Assembly: GCA_934561555.1 (NCBI GenBank)
Contig: CAKTGQ010000002.1
Span: 124,001 to 188,000 of the forward strand
Reading direction: 5' to 3'
DNA length: 64,000 nucleotides
DNA from: an uncultured Faecalibacterium sp.
GTDB taxonomy: Bacteria > Bacillota > Clostridia > Oscillospirales > Ruminococcaceae
Positions within the stretch are counted from its first letter, which is position 1. Each line of letters opens with the position of its first letter. The notes beneath the pieces were generated by a model. The model was given only the letters and a program-made list of their open reading frames with translations. It was not told where the DNA came from and made no database searches. The position numbers and the translations under genes were made by a program. Of this stretch, positions 15,245 through 23,698 are shown piece by piece.

Positions 15245-15934
15245 TCAGAACCCCAGCATCCGCCAAAGGGACTTACGCTCTTCGGCCGGATCCGGGTCCG
15301 GGATCTCGAACACATAGCGCTCGGTGGCATTGATGACGGTGGTGTTGCCGCGGGTGCACACCCGGGGCAGCTTTGCGTCGTAATTCAAATGTATGTGCCC
15401 GTGGATGAACCACTTCGGCTGGTACTCGTCCAAGATCTCGTTGAAGCACTCAAAGCCCCTGTGGGCACAGTCGTCCCCATCGTTCAGCCCCTTGGCCGGA
15501 GCGTGGGTCAGCAGCAGGTCGATGCCGCCCTTTTTGTGCGCCTGATGTTCCAGCTTGTGCGCACGGCGGCGCATGGCCTTCTCGGTGTACTGGTAGGTGT
15601 CCTCTTTGTTATAGCGCTGACAGCCCCCCAGCCCCATGATGCGCAGCCCCCTCCATGTGTACACCTGATCGTCCACGCAGATGCAGCCGCCGGGCTCGCC
15701 TTGAGTCTGGTAGCTGCCGTCGTGGTTGCCGTGCACATACAGGATAGGTGCAGCGGTAAAGTTTGTGAGATATTCCAGATACTTTTTGGGCAGATCCCCG
15801 CAGGAGAGGATCAGGTCGATGCCTTCCAGCCGGGCACGGGTGTCATAGTCCCACAGCGCCTTGGACGGGACATCTGAGATGGCAAGAATTTTCACGTTCG
15901 TATGCTCCATTCTTTTCCGGTCAGACCGGCTCAT
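15245..15934 (-). CDS. Metallophosphoesterase
   Basis: A 229-residue calcineurin-like phosphoesterase. Metal-ligand motifs are present: LSCGDLP, VHGNHDG, LLTHAPAKG and IHGHIHLNYD. The first motif reads ISDVPSKALWDY and so lacks the usual D-x-H His; a Clostridial subgroup shares this change. The substrate is unknown. The start overlaps the stop of the gene before it by 4 bases (ATGA), so the two are translationally coupled; an ATG at 15910 with GGAAAAG is a possible alternative. Coupling to a ParB-like/BMP protein suggests they work together. Confidence 0.85.
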   Translation of the reverse strand: MSRSDRKRMEHTNVKILAISDVPSKALWDYDTRARLEGIDLILSCGDLPKKYLEYLTNFTAAPILYVHGNHDGSYQTQGEPGGCICVDDQVYTWRGLRIMGLGGCQRYNKEDTYQYTEKAMRRRAHKLEHQAHKKGGIDLLLTHAPAKGLNDGDDCAHRGFECFNEILDEYQPKWFIHGHIHLNYDAKLPRVCTRGNTTVINATERYVFEIPDPDPAEERKSLWRMLGF

Positions 15935-17862
15935 TTCTCCAGACCCTTTACGTTGTCCAGTCCATTGATTGCCAGCACGGTACGGGTCTTGACGTCCAGC
16001 TCATCGTAATGTGGCAGCTTGCCGTGTACACAGGCATCCAGCCAATCCATCTCCATCAGCTCTTTGGGGCTGTAAACTTTATTCTCCGGGGAGTGCAGGT
16101 TGTCCTCGTTATCATACAGCTTTTCCGGGAAGATATGCACATTGTCCGACCCTTGCAGCGTTTCCATCAGATCCAGCAGCTGCCGCGTACCGCTGGGCAG
16201 TGCTTCCTGATATTCCAGATCCTCTGCGCCGCTGCGCAGTCCCCACCAGTAGTTCACCGCGCGGGTAGTAGCTGCATTGTCCCAGCTGCCGTCAAAAATG
16301 GAGCGCACGATCTGCACATAGAAGGTATCCCACCGCCAAATCGGCAGACCCAGCGGCTGTAAGCTGCCGTCCGGCAGCTTGCGGCACAGGCCGTAGTCCC
16401 GGTTGGTGTCGGCGGGCTCCCGACTGTCCCGAGCGTAGACCAGATCAATATCCGGGCAGTCGGCAAAATCCAGCGGGTGGGCTGCATCGGTCTGGCAGGC
16501 CCAGCGCAGCCAGATGCGGCCTGCCGGGCGCACGCTCTTCAGCCCCTGTGCAAAGGCGTTGATCGCAGCGGGCACGCCGTACACGGGGTTTGCCGCCACA
16601 TAGCCGATGTGCCCGGTCTTGGTCATGATACCTGCCAGCATCCCCAGCAGATAGGTCACCTCATAGGTACGGGGGTAGTAGGTGCGCACCAGCGGGTGCG
16701 GCGCGTTCAGCGAGCAGTTCAGGATGCGGGTCTTGGGGTGCTGCGCCGCCACCTTCAGGCAGGCGTTGTACATCCGCACGCTGGTGGCGAACACCACGTC
16801 CGCGTTGTTGTGGGCGACCTCCTCCAGCACCTGCTCCGCGTCCACCTCCGGGTTCACGTCCTCGTAGCAGCTGATATGCACCTTGTCCGGGAAAACCTTG
16901 GCCAGCGCCTCGCGTCCCTCGTCATGCGCGCGCACCCATGCACTGATCTTGGCGTTGTACTCGTGGATAAATGCCACCCGCAGCTCGCTGGGCTGCTTGC
17001 TGGGGCTGAAGATATTCAGCTTGGACAAAAGCGGCTCTGCGGGGCTCTTGGGCGGGTCCAGCGAAAGCTCCACACCATGGGGCTCGGTAAGCACCTTCAC
17101 CTCGTTCCACAGCTTTTCCAAGTTCTGTCGCACCTGTGCAGGGGTGGCGTCGTAGGTGTCGGAGTAGCGGTACACCGACAGGTACACCAGCAGCGCATCT
17201 CCGGTGGTCAGCCCCATGGACCCGCCGCCCAAGGCCTCAAATTGCTGGTGGAACATGGTGTAGAAGGCGGCAAAGTTCAGCCGGTCGTCCTCCGACCACG
17301 TCTCGCCGCTGGCCTTGCACACCAGCGTTTGCAATTTGTTATAGCCGCCCAGCTTGGAAAAATGCACATAGTTCACCTTGGACAGCTTATAGAAATCCAG
17401 AAACTCGTAGTAGATCTTATTTTCAAGGTCATCTGTGCGGGCAGGGATGAGCCGGGTGACCGTGCCCGGGATCTTGACGGCGCCGTAATACTTGAGCACC
17501 GAGACCCGCTTGTTGCCCTCCTGCACATAGAACCGGTTCATGTACTCGTAGGCAATAATAGGCGTCTGGATGCCCTCCTCCAAATGGGCGTCACACAGGA
17601 TCGACCACTTGGCGGCAAACTCGGTGTCCGGCTCCAGCAGGGGCATAAAATCATACGAAAAGGCGGTGTGCCGTCCGCTGGTCTTGGTGCCCACAAGACT
17701 GTCTGACGGGATTTCCACCAGACCCAGCGGCTCCTGCGCCACGATATCCACGCCCTTGAGCACATCGTCCAGCACGGCCAGATAGGGCGACTGACCGCGG
17801 GCTATGCGGGCACGATAGGCGCGCTGCCCTGCGCGCAGTGCACTTTTATAATCTTCCAGCAT
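15931..17862 (-). CDS. ParB-like plus BMP-domain cytosolic protein
   Basis: A 643-residue two-part protein. The N-terminal part (to about residue 260) contains MNRFYVQEGNKRVSVLKYYG, the core of ParB/sulfiredoxin-like domains. The C-terminal part, from about residue 295 (ELRVAFIHEYN) to 560, is a BMP/PnrA-type ligand-binding domain with VVFATSVRM, TYLLGMLAG, TGHIGYVAANPVYGVPAAINAFAQG and a final W-rich segment. BMP proteins are normally nucleoside-binding lipoproteins, but here there is no signal peptide or lipobox, so it should stay in the cytosol. It is the first gene of a two-gene operon with a phosphoesterase. A role in sensing a nucleoside or similar ligand is inference. Confidence 0.8.
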   Translation of the reverse strand: MLEDYKSALRAGQRAYRARIARGQSPYLAVLDDVLKGVDIVAQEPLGLVEIPSDSLVGTKTSGRHTAFSYDFMPLLEPDTEFAAKWSILCDAHLEEGIQTPIIAYEYMNRFYVQEGNKRVSVLKYYGAVKIPGTVTRLIPARTDDLENKIYYEFLDFYKLSKVNYVHFSKLGGYNKLQTLVCKASGETWSEDDRLNFAAFYTMFHQQFEALGGGSMGLTTGDALLVYLSVYRYSDTYDATPAQVRQNLEKLWNEVKVLTEPHGVELSLDPPKSPAEPLLSKLNIFSPSKQPSELRVAFIHEYNAKISAWVRAHDEGREALAKVFPDKVHISCYEDVNPEVDAEQVLEEVAHNNADVVFATSVRMYNACLKVAAQHPKTRILNCSLNAPHPLVRTYYPRTYEVTYLLGMLAGIMTKTGHIGYVAANPVYGVPAAINAFAQGLKSVRPAGRIWLRWACQTDAAHPLDFADCPDIDLVYARDSREPADTNRDYGLCRKLPDGSLQPLGLPIWRWDTFYVQIVRSIFDGSWDNAATTRAVNYWWGLRSGAEDLEYQEALPSGTRQLLDLMETLQGSDNVHIFPEKLYDNEDNLHSPENKVYSPKELMEMDWLDACVHGKLPHYDELDVKTRTVLAINGLDNVKGLEK

Positions 17863-18043
17863 AAGAACTCCTTTTTTCTATAAGCGAGAAGCGCGGTGCC
17901 GCAGTCCCCCTGCCGCACCGGAACATCCCCAGTATACCACAAAAACAGAAATAAGGCAGTATTTTGGGGCTAAAACTGTTGATTTTCCCGGAGGTTTCAG
18001 GTACGATAATAATGATATTCATAACCGACAGGAGTTTACTATC

Positions 18044-18607
18044 ATGCAGACCGTTTCTCTGCCCGTGCTTACGGCGGGTGAATACGCCGGCGGCGTCTGG
18101 TATTACGAGCCCCACACCTACCAAAACTACCGTTATGTTCTGGGGCGTGTGGGCAGGCACCCGCTGGTGTGCATCGGCATCAACCCCAGCACCGCCCAGC
18201 CCGGCGCGCTGGACCCCACCTTAAAAAGCGTGGAGCGTCTGGCTGCCGCCAACGGCTTTGACAGCTGGATCATGTTCAACGTCTATCCCCAGCGCGCCAC
18301 CGACCCCAACGATATGGACAAGACCCCCGACCGCGCCCTGTGCGATGAAAACCTGCGCTGGCTGCAGGCCGTGCTGGCGCAGACCGAGCCTACCATGTGG
18401 GCGGCATGGGGCACCCTGATCGAAAAGCGGGACTACCTGCCCGGCCTGATGCGGGAGATGGTGGCCCTGACGCGGGAGCGGGAGATCCCGTGGGTCACCT
18501 TTGGCAAGCGCAGCAAAAAGGGACACCCGCACCACCCGCTGTACCTGCGCAAGGATTCCACCCCGGAGCCCTTTGATGTGGAAAACTATCTGGATACCTG
18601 CTTCTGA
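18044..18607 (+). CDS. DUF1643 family protein
   Basis: A 187-residue protein with the DUF1643 pattern: YRYVLGR, then CIGINPSTAQPGALDPTLKS near residues 45-64, FNVYPQRATDPNDM near 85 and AAWGTLIEKR near 120. The fold resembles uracil-DNA glycosylases in shape but the family function is not established. It diverges from the BMP operon across 181 bp, which carries a possible promoter TTGATT (17979), 17 bp, TACGAT. The start follows AGGAG. It may be co-transcribed with the PAP2 gene 28 bp later. Confidence 0.88.
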   Translation: MQTVSLPVLTAGEYAGGVWYYEPHTYQNYRYVLGRVGRHPLVCIGINPSTAQPGALDPTLKSVERLAAANGFDSWIMFNVYPQRATDPNDMDKTPDRALCDENLRWLQAVLAQTEPTMWAAWGTLIEKRDYLPGLMREMVALTREREIPWVTFGKRSKKGHPHHPLYLRKDSTPEPFDVENYLDTCF

Positions 18608-18635
18608 TATTCGACCTGACAGGAGGTGACCTGCT

Positions 18636-19172
18636 TTGACCGCCGAACAGTATAAGCCCATCTATCACTGGTTCAATGCCCACCCGGCTGTAAAGCGTCT
18701 GGTCGTTTTTCTGGACCGGTGGCTGCCGCTGGTGCCCTTTGTGTGCTACCCGGTGCTGCTGTGCCTGCTGAACGTCCGGCTCTCGCGGCTGTTCCTCACC
18801 CAGAAGCAGGCCGCGCTGGATTTTATGGTGCTCATCGCCCGCTCCGTCTTTGTGCCGGGGCTGGTATTCTGGGGCGGCACGCTACTGCGCAGCCGACTGC
18901 ATTTCCCCCGCCCTTACGAGCAGCCCGGCTTCACCCCGCTGGTGGCAAAGGAGAGCCGTGGGCACTCCATGCCCTCCCGCCACGCGCTGAGCGCCGCTGT
19001 GCTGGCGGCGGTGTGGCTGTATTTCTACCCTGCTGCGGGCTGCGTGATGGTGGGCATTGCCCTGCTCATCTGCTGCCTGCGGGTGCTCACCGGGGTGCAT
19101 CATGTGCGGGACGTGGTGTGCGGCTTTGCACTGGGCTTTGCGCTGGGCGCCGCCGGGATGTGGCTGCTGTAA
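18636..19172 (+). CDS. PAP2 family phosphatase
   Basis: A 178-residue membrane phosphatase that probably dephosphorylates lipid phosphates such as undecaprenyl or phosphatidyl glycerol phosphates. It starts with TTG after AGGAGGTGA. Four or five membrane helices are seen. The PAP2 motifs are SRLHFPRPYEQP (K/R-x6-RP type), RGHSMPSRHALSA (PSGH, here PSRH, with the catalytic His) and CLRVLTGVHHVRDV (R-x5-H-x3-D). Arg in place of Gly in PSGH is seen in some Firmicute members. Confidence 0.88.
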   Translation: MTAEQYKPIYHWFNAHPAVKRLVVFLDRWLPLVPFVCYPVLLCLLNVRLSRLFLTQKQAALDFMVLIARSVFVPGLVFWGGTLLRSRLHFPRPYEQPGFTPLVAKESRGHSMPSRHALSAAVLAAVWLYFYPAAGCVMVGIALLICCLRVLTGVHHVRDVVCGFALGFALGAAGMWLL

Positions 19173-19246
19173 GGCCGTTTTGTGCACGCCGGAGCGTCCA
19201 TTTTTGCCCGCGGCGCAAAAAAGTTGAAAATTTTTTCAGATTTTCC

Positions 19247-19275
19247 TTGACAGAAAGCGATGGGTATGGTATTAT
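19247..19275 (+). promoter_or_regulatory. tRNA-Arg/tRNA-His promoter
   Basis: -35 TTGACA (19247-19252), 17-bp spacer, extended -10 TGGTATTAT ending at 19275. It drives both tRNA genes. Confidence 0.85.
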
Positions 19276-19339
19276 TTCACTCGCAGCCTGTGCCGACACA
19301 GCGCTGCCGCCATAAAGGAACCCATTGGGATAACAACGT

Positions 19340-19413
<74 letters not shown>

Positions 19414-19421
19414 TCCATGTG

Positions 19422-19495
19422 GTGCCCATAGCGTAGTCGGTTAACGCGCCAGATTGTGGATCTGGAGACCGTGGGTTCGAGTCCCACTGGGCACC
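19422..19495 (+). tRNA. tRNA-His(GTG)
   Basis: Acceptor GTGCCCA pairs with TGGGCAC; anticodon loop TTGTGGA gives GTG. The extra G-1 (19421) and C73 (19495) typical of tRNA-His are present, and CCA is encoded at 19496-19498. Confidence 0.95.
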
Positions 19496-19500
19496 CCACC

Positions 19501-19535
19501 AAAAAGTCCGCTGTTTAAAACAGCGGACTTTTTCT
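19501..19535 (+). terminator. tRNA operon terminator
   Basis: AAAAAGTCCGCTGTTT and its perfect complement, ending in a T run. Confidence 0.9.
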
Positions 19536-19559
19536 TTTGGCGGAATACTACAAAAGTAC

Positions 19560-19595
19560 GGCCCCCCGGCAAAGCAGCTGCTTTGCCGGGGGGCC
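19560..19595. terminator. Terminator at end of phage head module
   Basis: A perfect 18-bp inverted repeat, GGCCCCCCGGCAAAGCAG and complement. It lies 9 bp beyond the stop of the last leftward phage gene; T-rich sequence on both sides suggests it works both ways. Confidence 0.75.
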
Positions 19596-19603
19596 TTTTC
19601 TCT

Positions 19604-20932
19604 TTACTCGTTCATCTCCTGTAAAATCTTTGCGATCTGGGCGGGGGTGTAGCCCTCCTGCCGCAGGGCAGAGGTGATGGCTACCTCGTTCTTGCCCTGA
19701 CTGCGCAGCAGCGCCGCCGTGTAGGGCACCCCGGCGCTGATAGTGCTGCGGCTGCCGCCGGAAGCAGAACCGCTGCTGCCGGTGGTCTTTCCGCTGCCGG
19801 AGCTGCCGGCCTTTGTGCCCGCAGCCGCTGCTCTGCTGGCGGCCTGTGCGGCCTTCTGCTGAGCATTGGCCTGCTTCATTGCCCACTCACCCTTGGCGAT
19901 GTTCAGCTTCTGGGTAGTCACGTTATTGTTGAAGGCCTGCTGCTTCAGTGCGTCCTGATAGGCACGCTCGCTGGCGGTGTTGTCGTACTGCTGCTGGGTC
20001 AGTGCGTCCTGACGCTGCTTCTCCTGCATCTGCTGGTTCCACTGGGTGTCGGCACGCTCGGCCTCGTAGGCGCGGTCGCCGGCGTAGATGTTGTACCCGG
20101 CGTTCAACAGACTGCCCGCCAAGCTGCCCAGACCGGTGGTGCCGCTGATGGCCAGCTGCACCACATCCCCGATAACGCCCAGCACGGTCATAACGTTGTT
20201 GAACGCCTGCTGGCGCTGGCTGATCTGTGCCTGCTCCTGCGCGGTGTAGTAGCCATGCAGGGTGTCCAGCCGGTTCAGGTGCTCCTGATACAGGCCGTAG
20301 TCCTTGGCGTAGGCGTCGTTGTAGGCCTCGCCTTTCTGCTGCAGTTGGGTGTAGTAGTCCTGCAGCTGACGGTCATACAGGGTCTGGGCATTCTGCTCCT
20401 GTCCGTTCAGTTGGTCCAGCCGGTTCACCAGCTCCTCGCCGCCGCTCTGGTAGGTATCCAGCGCCAGACTGTACAGGGTGGGGATGGCGCTGGCCAGCCC
20501 GCCGATCTGCTGCTGATAGGCCTGCTGCGCCGCGCTGGTGGCATAGCTGGAGCCGTAGCCGCCGGTCAGGGCAGCCGCCTGCGCCGCCGCGTCCGCGCTG
20601 GCGTTGTGGGCGTTCTGGGTGTACAGCTGCTCATACTGGCGGTAGAGCGGGTCGCGGGTGTAGCTGTACTGAAAATTCTCCCGCTCCAGCAGTTGCCCCA
20701 GCAGCTCGTTGATCCTGTCCTGATAGCTGCTCTGGTAATCTGCGGGGCGGTTCTGCTGCCACTGCTTCAGGGCGTCGGCTGCATCAGTCACCTGCTGGCT
20801 GGGGCGGTAGCCGGCGTTTGCCATGGCCTTTTCCACATCGGCACGGCTGTTCAGCCCCTCGGTGCTGTAAGTGGGCTGCGCCTGCGTTTGCACATCCGGC
20901 TGCAGCAGCTCCTCCTTCTTTTTGGATGCCAT
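19604..20932 (-). CDS. Phage ejection/internal virion-like protein
   Basis: A 442-residue protein, last in the head module. It is very rich in Gln and Ala with long helical heptads (residues 60-240 and 285-360) and one hydrophobic Gly-rich stretch near 245-285 (VMTVLGVIGDVVQLAISG). A low-complexity Ser-Gly linker (about 365-395) separates a short C-terminal helical domain with ALRQEGYTPAQIAKILQEM. Position after the connector and hub genes, and composition, match the ejection proteins of short-tailed phages that enter the cell with the DNA. No sequence-specific family was recognised, so this is inference from context and composition. Confidence 0.55.
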   Translation of the reverse strand: MASKKKEELLQPDVQTQAQPTYSTEGLNSRADVEKAMANAGYRPSQQVTDAADALKQWQQNRPADYQSSYQDRINELLGQLLERENFQYSYTRDPLYRQYEQLYTQNAHNASADAAAQAAALTGGYGSSYATSAAQQAYQQQIGGLASAIPTLYSLALDTYQSGGEELVNRLDQLNGQEQNAQTLYDRQLQDYYTQLQQKGEAYNDAYAKDYGLYQEHLNRLDTLHGYYTAQEQAQISQRQQAFNNVMTVLGVIGDVVQLAISGTTGLGSLAGSLLNAGYNIYAGDRAYEAERADTQWNQQMQEKQRQDALTQQQYDNTASERAYQDALKQQAFNNNVTTQKLNIAKGEWAMKQANAQQKAAQAASRAAAAGTKAGSSGSGKTTGSSGSASGGSRSTISAGVPYTAALLRSQGKNEVAITSALRQEGYTPAQIAKILQEMNE

Positions 20933-20950
20933 AAAATTCTCCTTTCGTTC

Positions 20951-21136
20951 TTATAGCCCCTGCAGCTTGCTGCGCAGGGTGTCGGACATATTTTCCGTAT
21001 CCAGATTGGTCAGTACATACTGCAGCTGCTCCTGCATCTGGTACAGATAGCTGCGCAGCGCCCGGGCATCCTCCGGGTCCATGTGATCGCTGAGCTTGGG
21101 TACGCCCAGCTTGCTCAGGCCGTTCATGCTTGCCAT
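20951..21136 (-). CDS. Small phage protein
   Basis: A 61-residue protein of unknown function, starting MASMNGLSKLG and continuing with helix-forming DPEDARALRSYLYQMQEQLQYVL. Its start overlaps the end of the preceding gene by 13 bases, and GGAGGA precedes it, so it is probably translated by coupling. A longer frame upstream has no ribosome site. Similar 60-residue proteins with a Leu- and Gln-rich helix are often found between tail-hub and ejection genes. Confidence 0.6.
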   Translation of the reverse strand: MASMNGLSKLGVPKLSDHMDPEDARALRSYLYQMQEQLQYVLTNLDTENMSDTLRSKLQGL

Positions 21137-23004
21137 GAGGCATCCTCCTCCCATAATTTTCCCTTTGCCGGGGCGATGGTGCGCACAAGACCCCGCAGGG
21201 TGATTTGGCCCTTGCCGCGCAGCCGCAGCCGCAGCGACCCGCACCGCCGGGGCACAAAGGGCAAATCACAGCTGCGGCGGCTGCCTTGGGTGGCAAGAGA
21301 GGCTACCGTCTCCCACGCGCCGCCGTCATAGCTTACTGCCACCTCTACTGTGCTGGTGCGTTCGGCGTCCAGCCGCAAAGTCAGCCGGGAGAGATACCGC
21401 TGCTCGGTACCGTCCAGCCCCACATCGCCGGTGACCAGCTCAAAGGGGATGTCCGTTTCTACGCCGTCTGTGCTCTGCCAGTCCGGCTCGCGGGTGGGGT
21501 CTGCCGCCCACAGCGCCTGCCCGTCCCACAGATAAAGCTGGCCGCCGGTGCTGGTCATATCGCAGGAGCAGACGTCCTCCTCGCTCCACAACCCCTTCTC
21601 GGTATCGTAGACCAGCAGCCGGGCACTCTCCCGGGAGATGTGCAGGTAGTACCGGCCATCCAGCGCACCGCCCACGGCGCTTTGCACGTTGGAAAGCTTT
21701 GCAGCATCCAATGCGCCGGACACCTTGGTGGGCAGGCTGCCGTCCCACGCCATAACACCGTCCGGCGAGAGATAATACAGCGTCTCGTTCAGCACGCACA
21801 GGCTGCGGGCGGCGTTTTTGGCAACGCCACGGCAGCGCAGGCTGGAAAGCTGAAAATCCGAAGGCTTGGAGCCGTACAGCTTGTGCAGGGTGTTCTCCTT
21901 GAAGAACAGCGCATAGCCCATGCAGGAAGCCGCCCCAGTAAAAGCGCCATCGCTGCCCACGGTGACGGCGTAGCTGTCTGCGGCGATGCCCCGGTAACTG
22001 AACCAGTTGGTGGGGTCGCCCAGCTTGCAGCCGTAGATGACGTTCTCCTTGCTGTTGCAGCCCCACACCCGGTTGTCGCACTCGGTCACAAAATCCAGCT
22101 CCGGCACCCGGCGCTCCATGGATACCGTCTGGGCGGCGTCCACGCTGCGGTGCTGTTTGCCGTCCATGCTCTGCCACTGCGCAGCGGCGGCATTCTGCAC
22201 CAGTGTGCCGTAGAAATACTCGCCCTGCGGGGTGCAGCGCACCCGCAGCCAGTCCTCGCCCACGTCATACACGATCTGATCTCCGTTCAACTCCGGGCTC
22301 TGCCCTGCCGCTTCGGCGGCTGCGCCCTGCACGGTCACGGTGTCCCACTGCCGGAACAGCTCCCCCAGCCCTGCCGCCGTGATGCGGCAGTATTCCAGCG
22401 GGATGGCCGCCCAGCTGCCGGAGTTTTTGCTGTACATCTCCAGTGTGCTGTCGTACCGCCACGGGTGGTCGGCATCCTCTACCTTTAAAAACAGCTGTCC
22501 GTCTGCCGGTTCGGCGGGCTCGTCCCGGCCAAAAGCTTCCACCTGATAGGTCTTGCCTGCGGCATCGCAGGGGGCAAAGGTCACGCTTTTGCCCGCCGCT
22601 GTCCACAGCGCTCCCAGTGCGGTCACGCTGCCGTCTGCCGTATCGAAGGCCAGCTTGTCCGGGAAGATCAGGATTTTTGTGCCGATGCCCACCAGCGCCT
22701 TGCGGCCGTCGGTCACGGCGTCCGGTTTCGTCACCGCCGGGGCGGCGGCATCATCCGGGGTATAAACGATGTCCCGCCCGCAGACTGTCAGCAGACCGTT
22801 CAGGTGGTACATCCCGTTCAGCCCGGTCAGCGCCCGCAGTTTGCGGCGCGGGGTGCGGGTGCTCAGGGCAGGAAAATCCCGGGTGGAAAAGTTCACTCCG
22901 GCGCTGTACTCTGCTTCCGAGCAGCCGTAGGTCTCGTTCAGGCCGCCAAAGGCCCGCAGCAGCTGCCGGGTGTTGGCAAGCCGTATTCTGTCTGCCAGTA
23001 CCAT
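21124..23004 (-). CDS. Phage tail hub/nozzle-like beta protein
   Basis: A 626-residue, beta-rich protein without membrane segments. It has repeats that look like beta-propeller blades, for example CDNRVWGCNSKENVIYGC, LYYLSPDGVMAWDG and LYLWDGQALWAADP, and a C-terminal beta-sandwich-like part. In short-tailed phages the gene after the connector encodes the tail nozzle or DNA-stabilisation protein (P22 gp10 type), and this length and composition fit. The start follows AAGGAGGTGA. The assignment rests on gene order and predicted fold, not on a recognised signature. Confidence 0.55.
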   Translation of the reverse strand: MVLADRIRLANTRQLLRAFGGLNETYGCSEAEYSAGVNFSTRDFPALSTRTPRRKLRALTGLNGMYHLNGLLTVCGRDIVYTPDDAAAPAVTKPDAVTDGRKALVGIGTKILIFPDKLAFDTADGSVTALGALWTAAGKSVTFAPCDAAGKTYQVEAFGRDEPAEPADGQLFLKVEDADHPWRYDSTLEMYSKNSGSWAAIPLEYCRITAAGLGELFRQWDTVTVQGAAAEAAGQSPELNGDQIVYDVGEDWLRVRCTPQGEYFYGTLVQNAAAAQWQSMDGKQHRSVDAAQTVSMERRVPELDFVTECDNRVWGCNSKENVIYGCKLGDPTNWFSYRGIAADSYAVTVGSDGAFTGAASCMGYALFFKENTLHKLYGSKPSDFQLSSLRCRGVAKNAARSLCVLNETLYYLSPDGVMAWDGSLPTKVSGALDAAKLSNVQSAVGGALDGRYYLHISRESARLLVYDTEKGLWSEEDVCSCDMTSTGGQLYLWDGQALWAADPTREPDWQSTDGVETDIPFELVTGDVGLDGTEQRYLSRLTLRLDAERTSTVEVAVSYDGGAWETVASLATQGSRRSCDLPFVPRRCGSLRLRLRGKGQITLRGLVRTIAPAKGKLWEEDASWQA

Positions 23005-23016
23005 CGCCTCACCTCC

Positions 23017-23406
23017 TTACCAGCGCCACTGCGCCCGGCTGCGGGGCGGGTAGTTCTGCCGCAGCCAGACCGCCAGCTCTGCATACAGGGCGTTGTACTG
23101 TGCCTGTTCCCCGGCGTAGCGGTCGGTCTCGCCCAAGGCGGCATCCATCTGCGCACACAGCAGGTGCGGGTACAGGGCATCAAAGGGCGGCGGTGCCAGC
23201 AGCGTCTGGTCGTCCTGCACCGGCTGCTCCCATGGACGGTCTGCACCTACGGCGTCAAACACCCCGGCGGCGCTGCGGTCAAACAGCTTTGTGCGCAGCA
23301 GGGCGTCCGCCTCCCGCAGCCATTGCAGCCGGGTCTCGGTTTCAATGCGGCAGTTTGGGCGCAGCTGCTCGGCACGCTCCAAAGCCTCTCCTATGGTCAA
23401 TCTCAT
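23017..23406 (-). CDS. Phage head-tail connector (gp4-like)
   Basis: A 129-residue helical protein that resembles adaptor proteins of short-tailed Firmicute phages: an N-terminal ALERAEQLRPNCR, then RLQWLREADALL, a Pro-rich LLAPPPFDALYPHLLCAQMDAALGE and a C-terminal AVWLRQNYPP. Such proteins bind below the portal ring and close the DNA-filled head. It lies between the capsid block and the tail-hub gene, where P22 gp4 lies. The ATG at 23406 is used; a GTG directly before it is also possible. Confidence 0.65.
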   Translation of the reverse strand: MRLTIGEALERAEQLRPNCRIETETRLQWLREADALLRTKLFDRSAAGVFDAVGADRPWEQPVQDDQTLLAPPPFDALYPHLLCAQMDAALGETDRYAGEQAQYNALYAELAVWLRQNYPPRSRAQWRW

Positions 23407-23475
23407 CACATCCTTTTTATAAAAAGCCCGGCCGGGGGCATTTCTCCCAGCCGGGCAGCGTTGATTTTACAGATT

Positions 23476-23688
23476 TTACTGCGCCGCGTTCTCCGCAGCG
23501 GCAATGCGGGCAGCGGTCAGTTCGTCCTGACGCTGGCTGTGCTCCAGCACCTCGGCCACAGCGGGCGGCACCTCCACCTCCACGCCCCGGCGGATCTTAT
23601 AATTCACGCCGTTGACGCTGACGAACAGATCACCCTTGTAGCGGCTGTTGTCCTTGAACAGCCGGATGCGCACATTCTTTTCAGCCAT
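23476..23688 (-). CDS. Small phage protein next to capsid gene
   Basis: A 70-residue protein. It starts MAEKNVRIRLFKDNSRYKG, has a beta-rich middle with VSVNGVNYKIRRGVEVEVP and ends in an Ala- and Glu-rich helix. The R-G-V-x-V-E-V-P block is common in small proteins next to N4-gp56 capsid genes. It may be a head decoration or capsid-accessory protein; this is inference from position. The start follows GGAGG 10 bp after the capsid stop. Confidence 0.65.
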   Translation of the reverse strand: MAEKNVRIRLFKDNSRYKGDLFVSVNGVNYKIRRGVEVEVPPAVAEVLEHSQRQDELTAARIAAAENAAQ

Positions 23689-23698
23689 GGGCACCTCC

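Noticed and set aside
19421..19604. Attachment site of the phage module at tRNA-His
   Set aside because: No repeat of the tRNA-His 3' end was found near 29.2 kb and no integrase gene is present, so integration at this tRNA is not supported.
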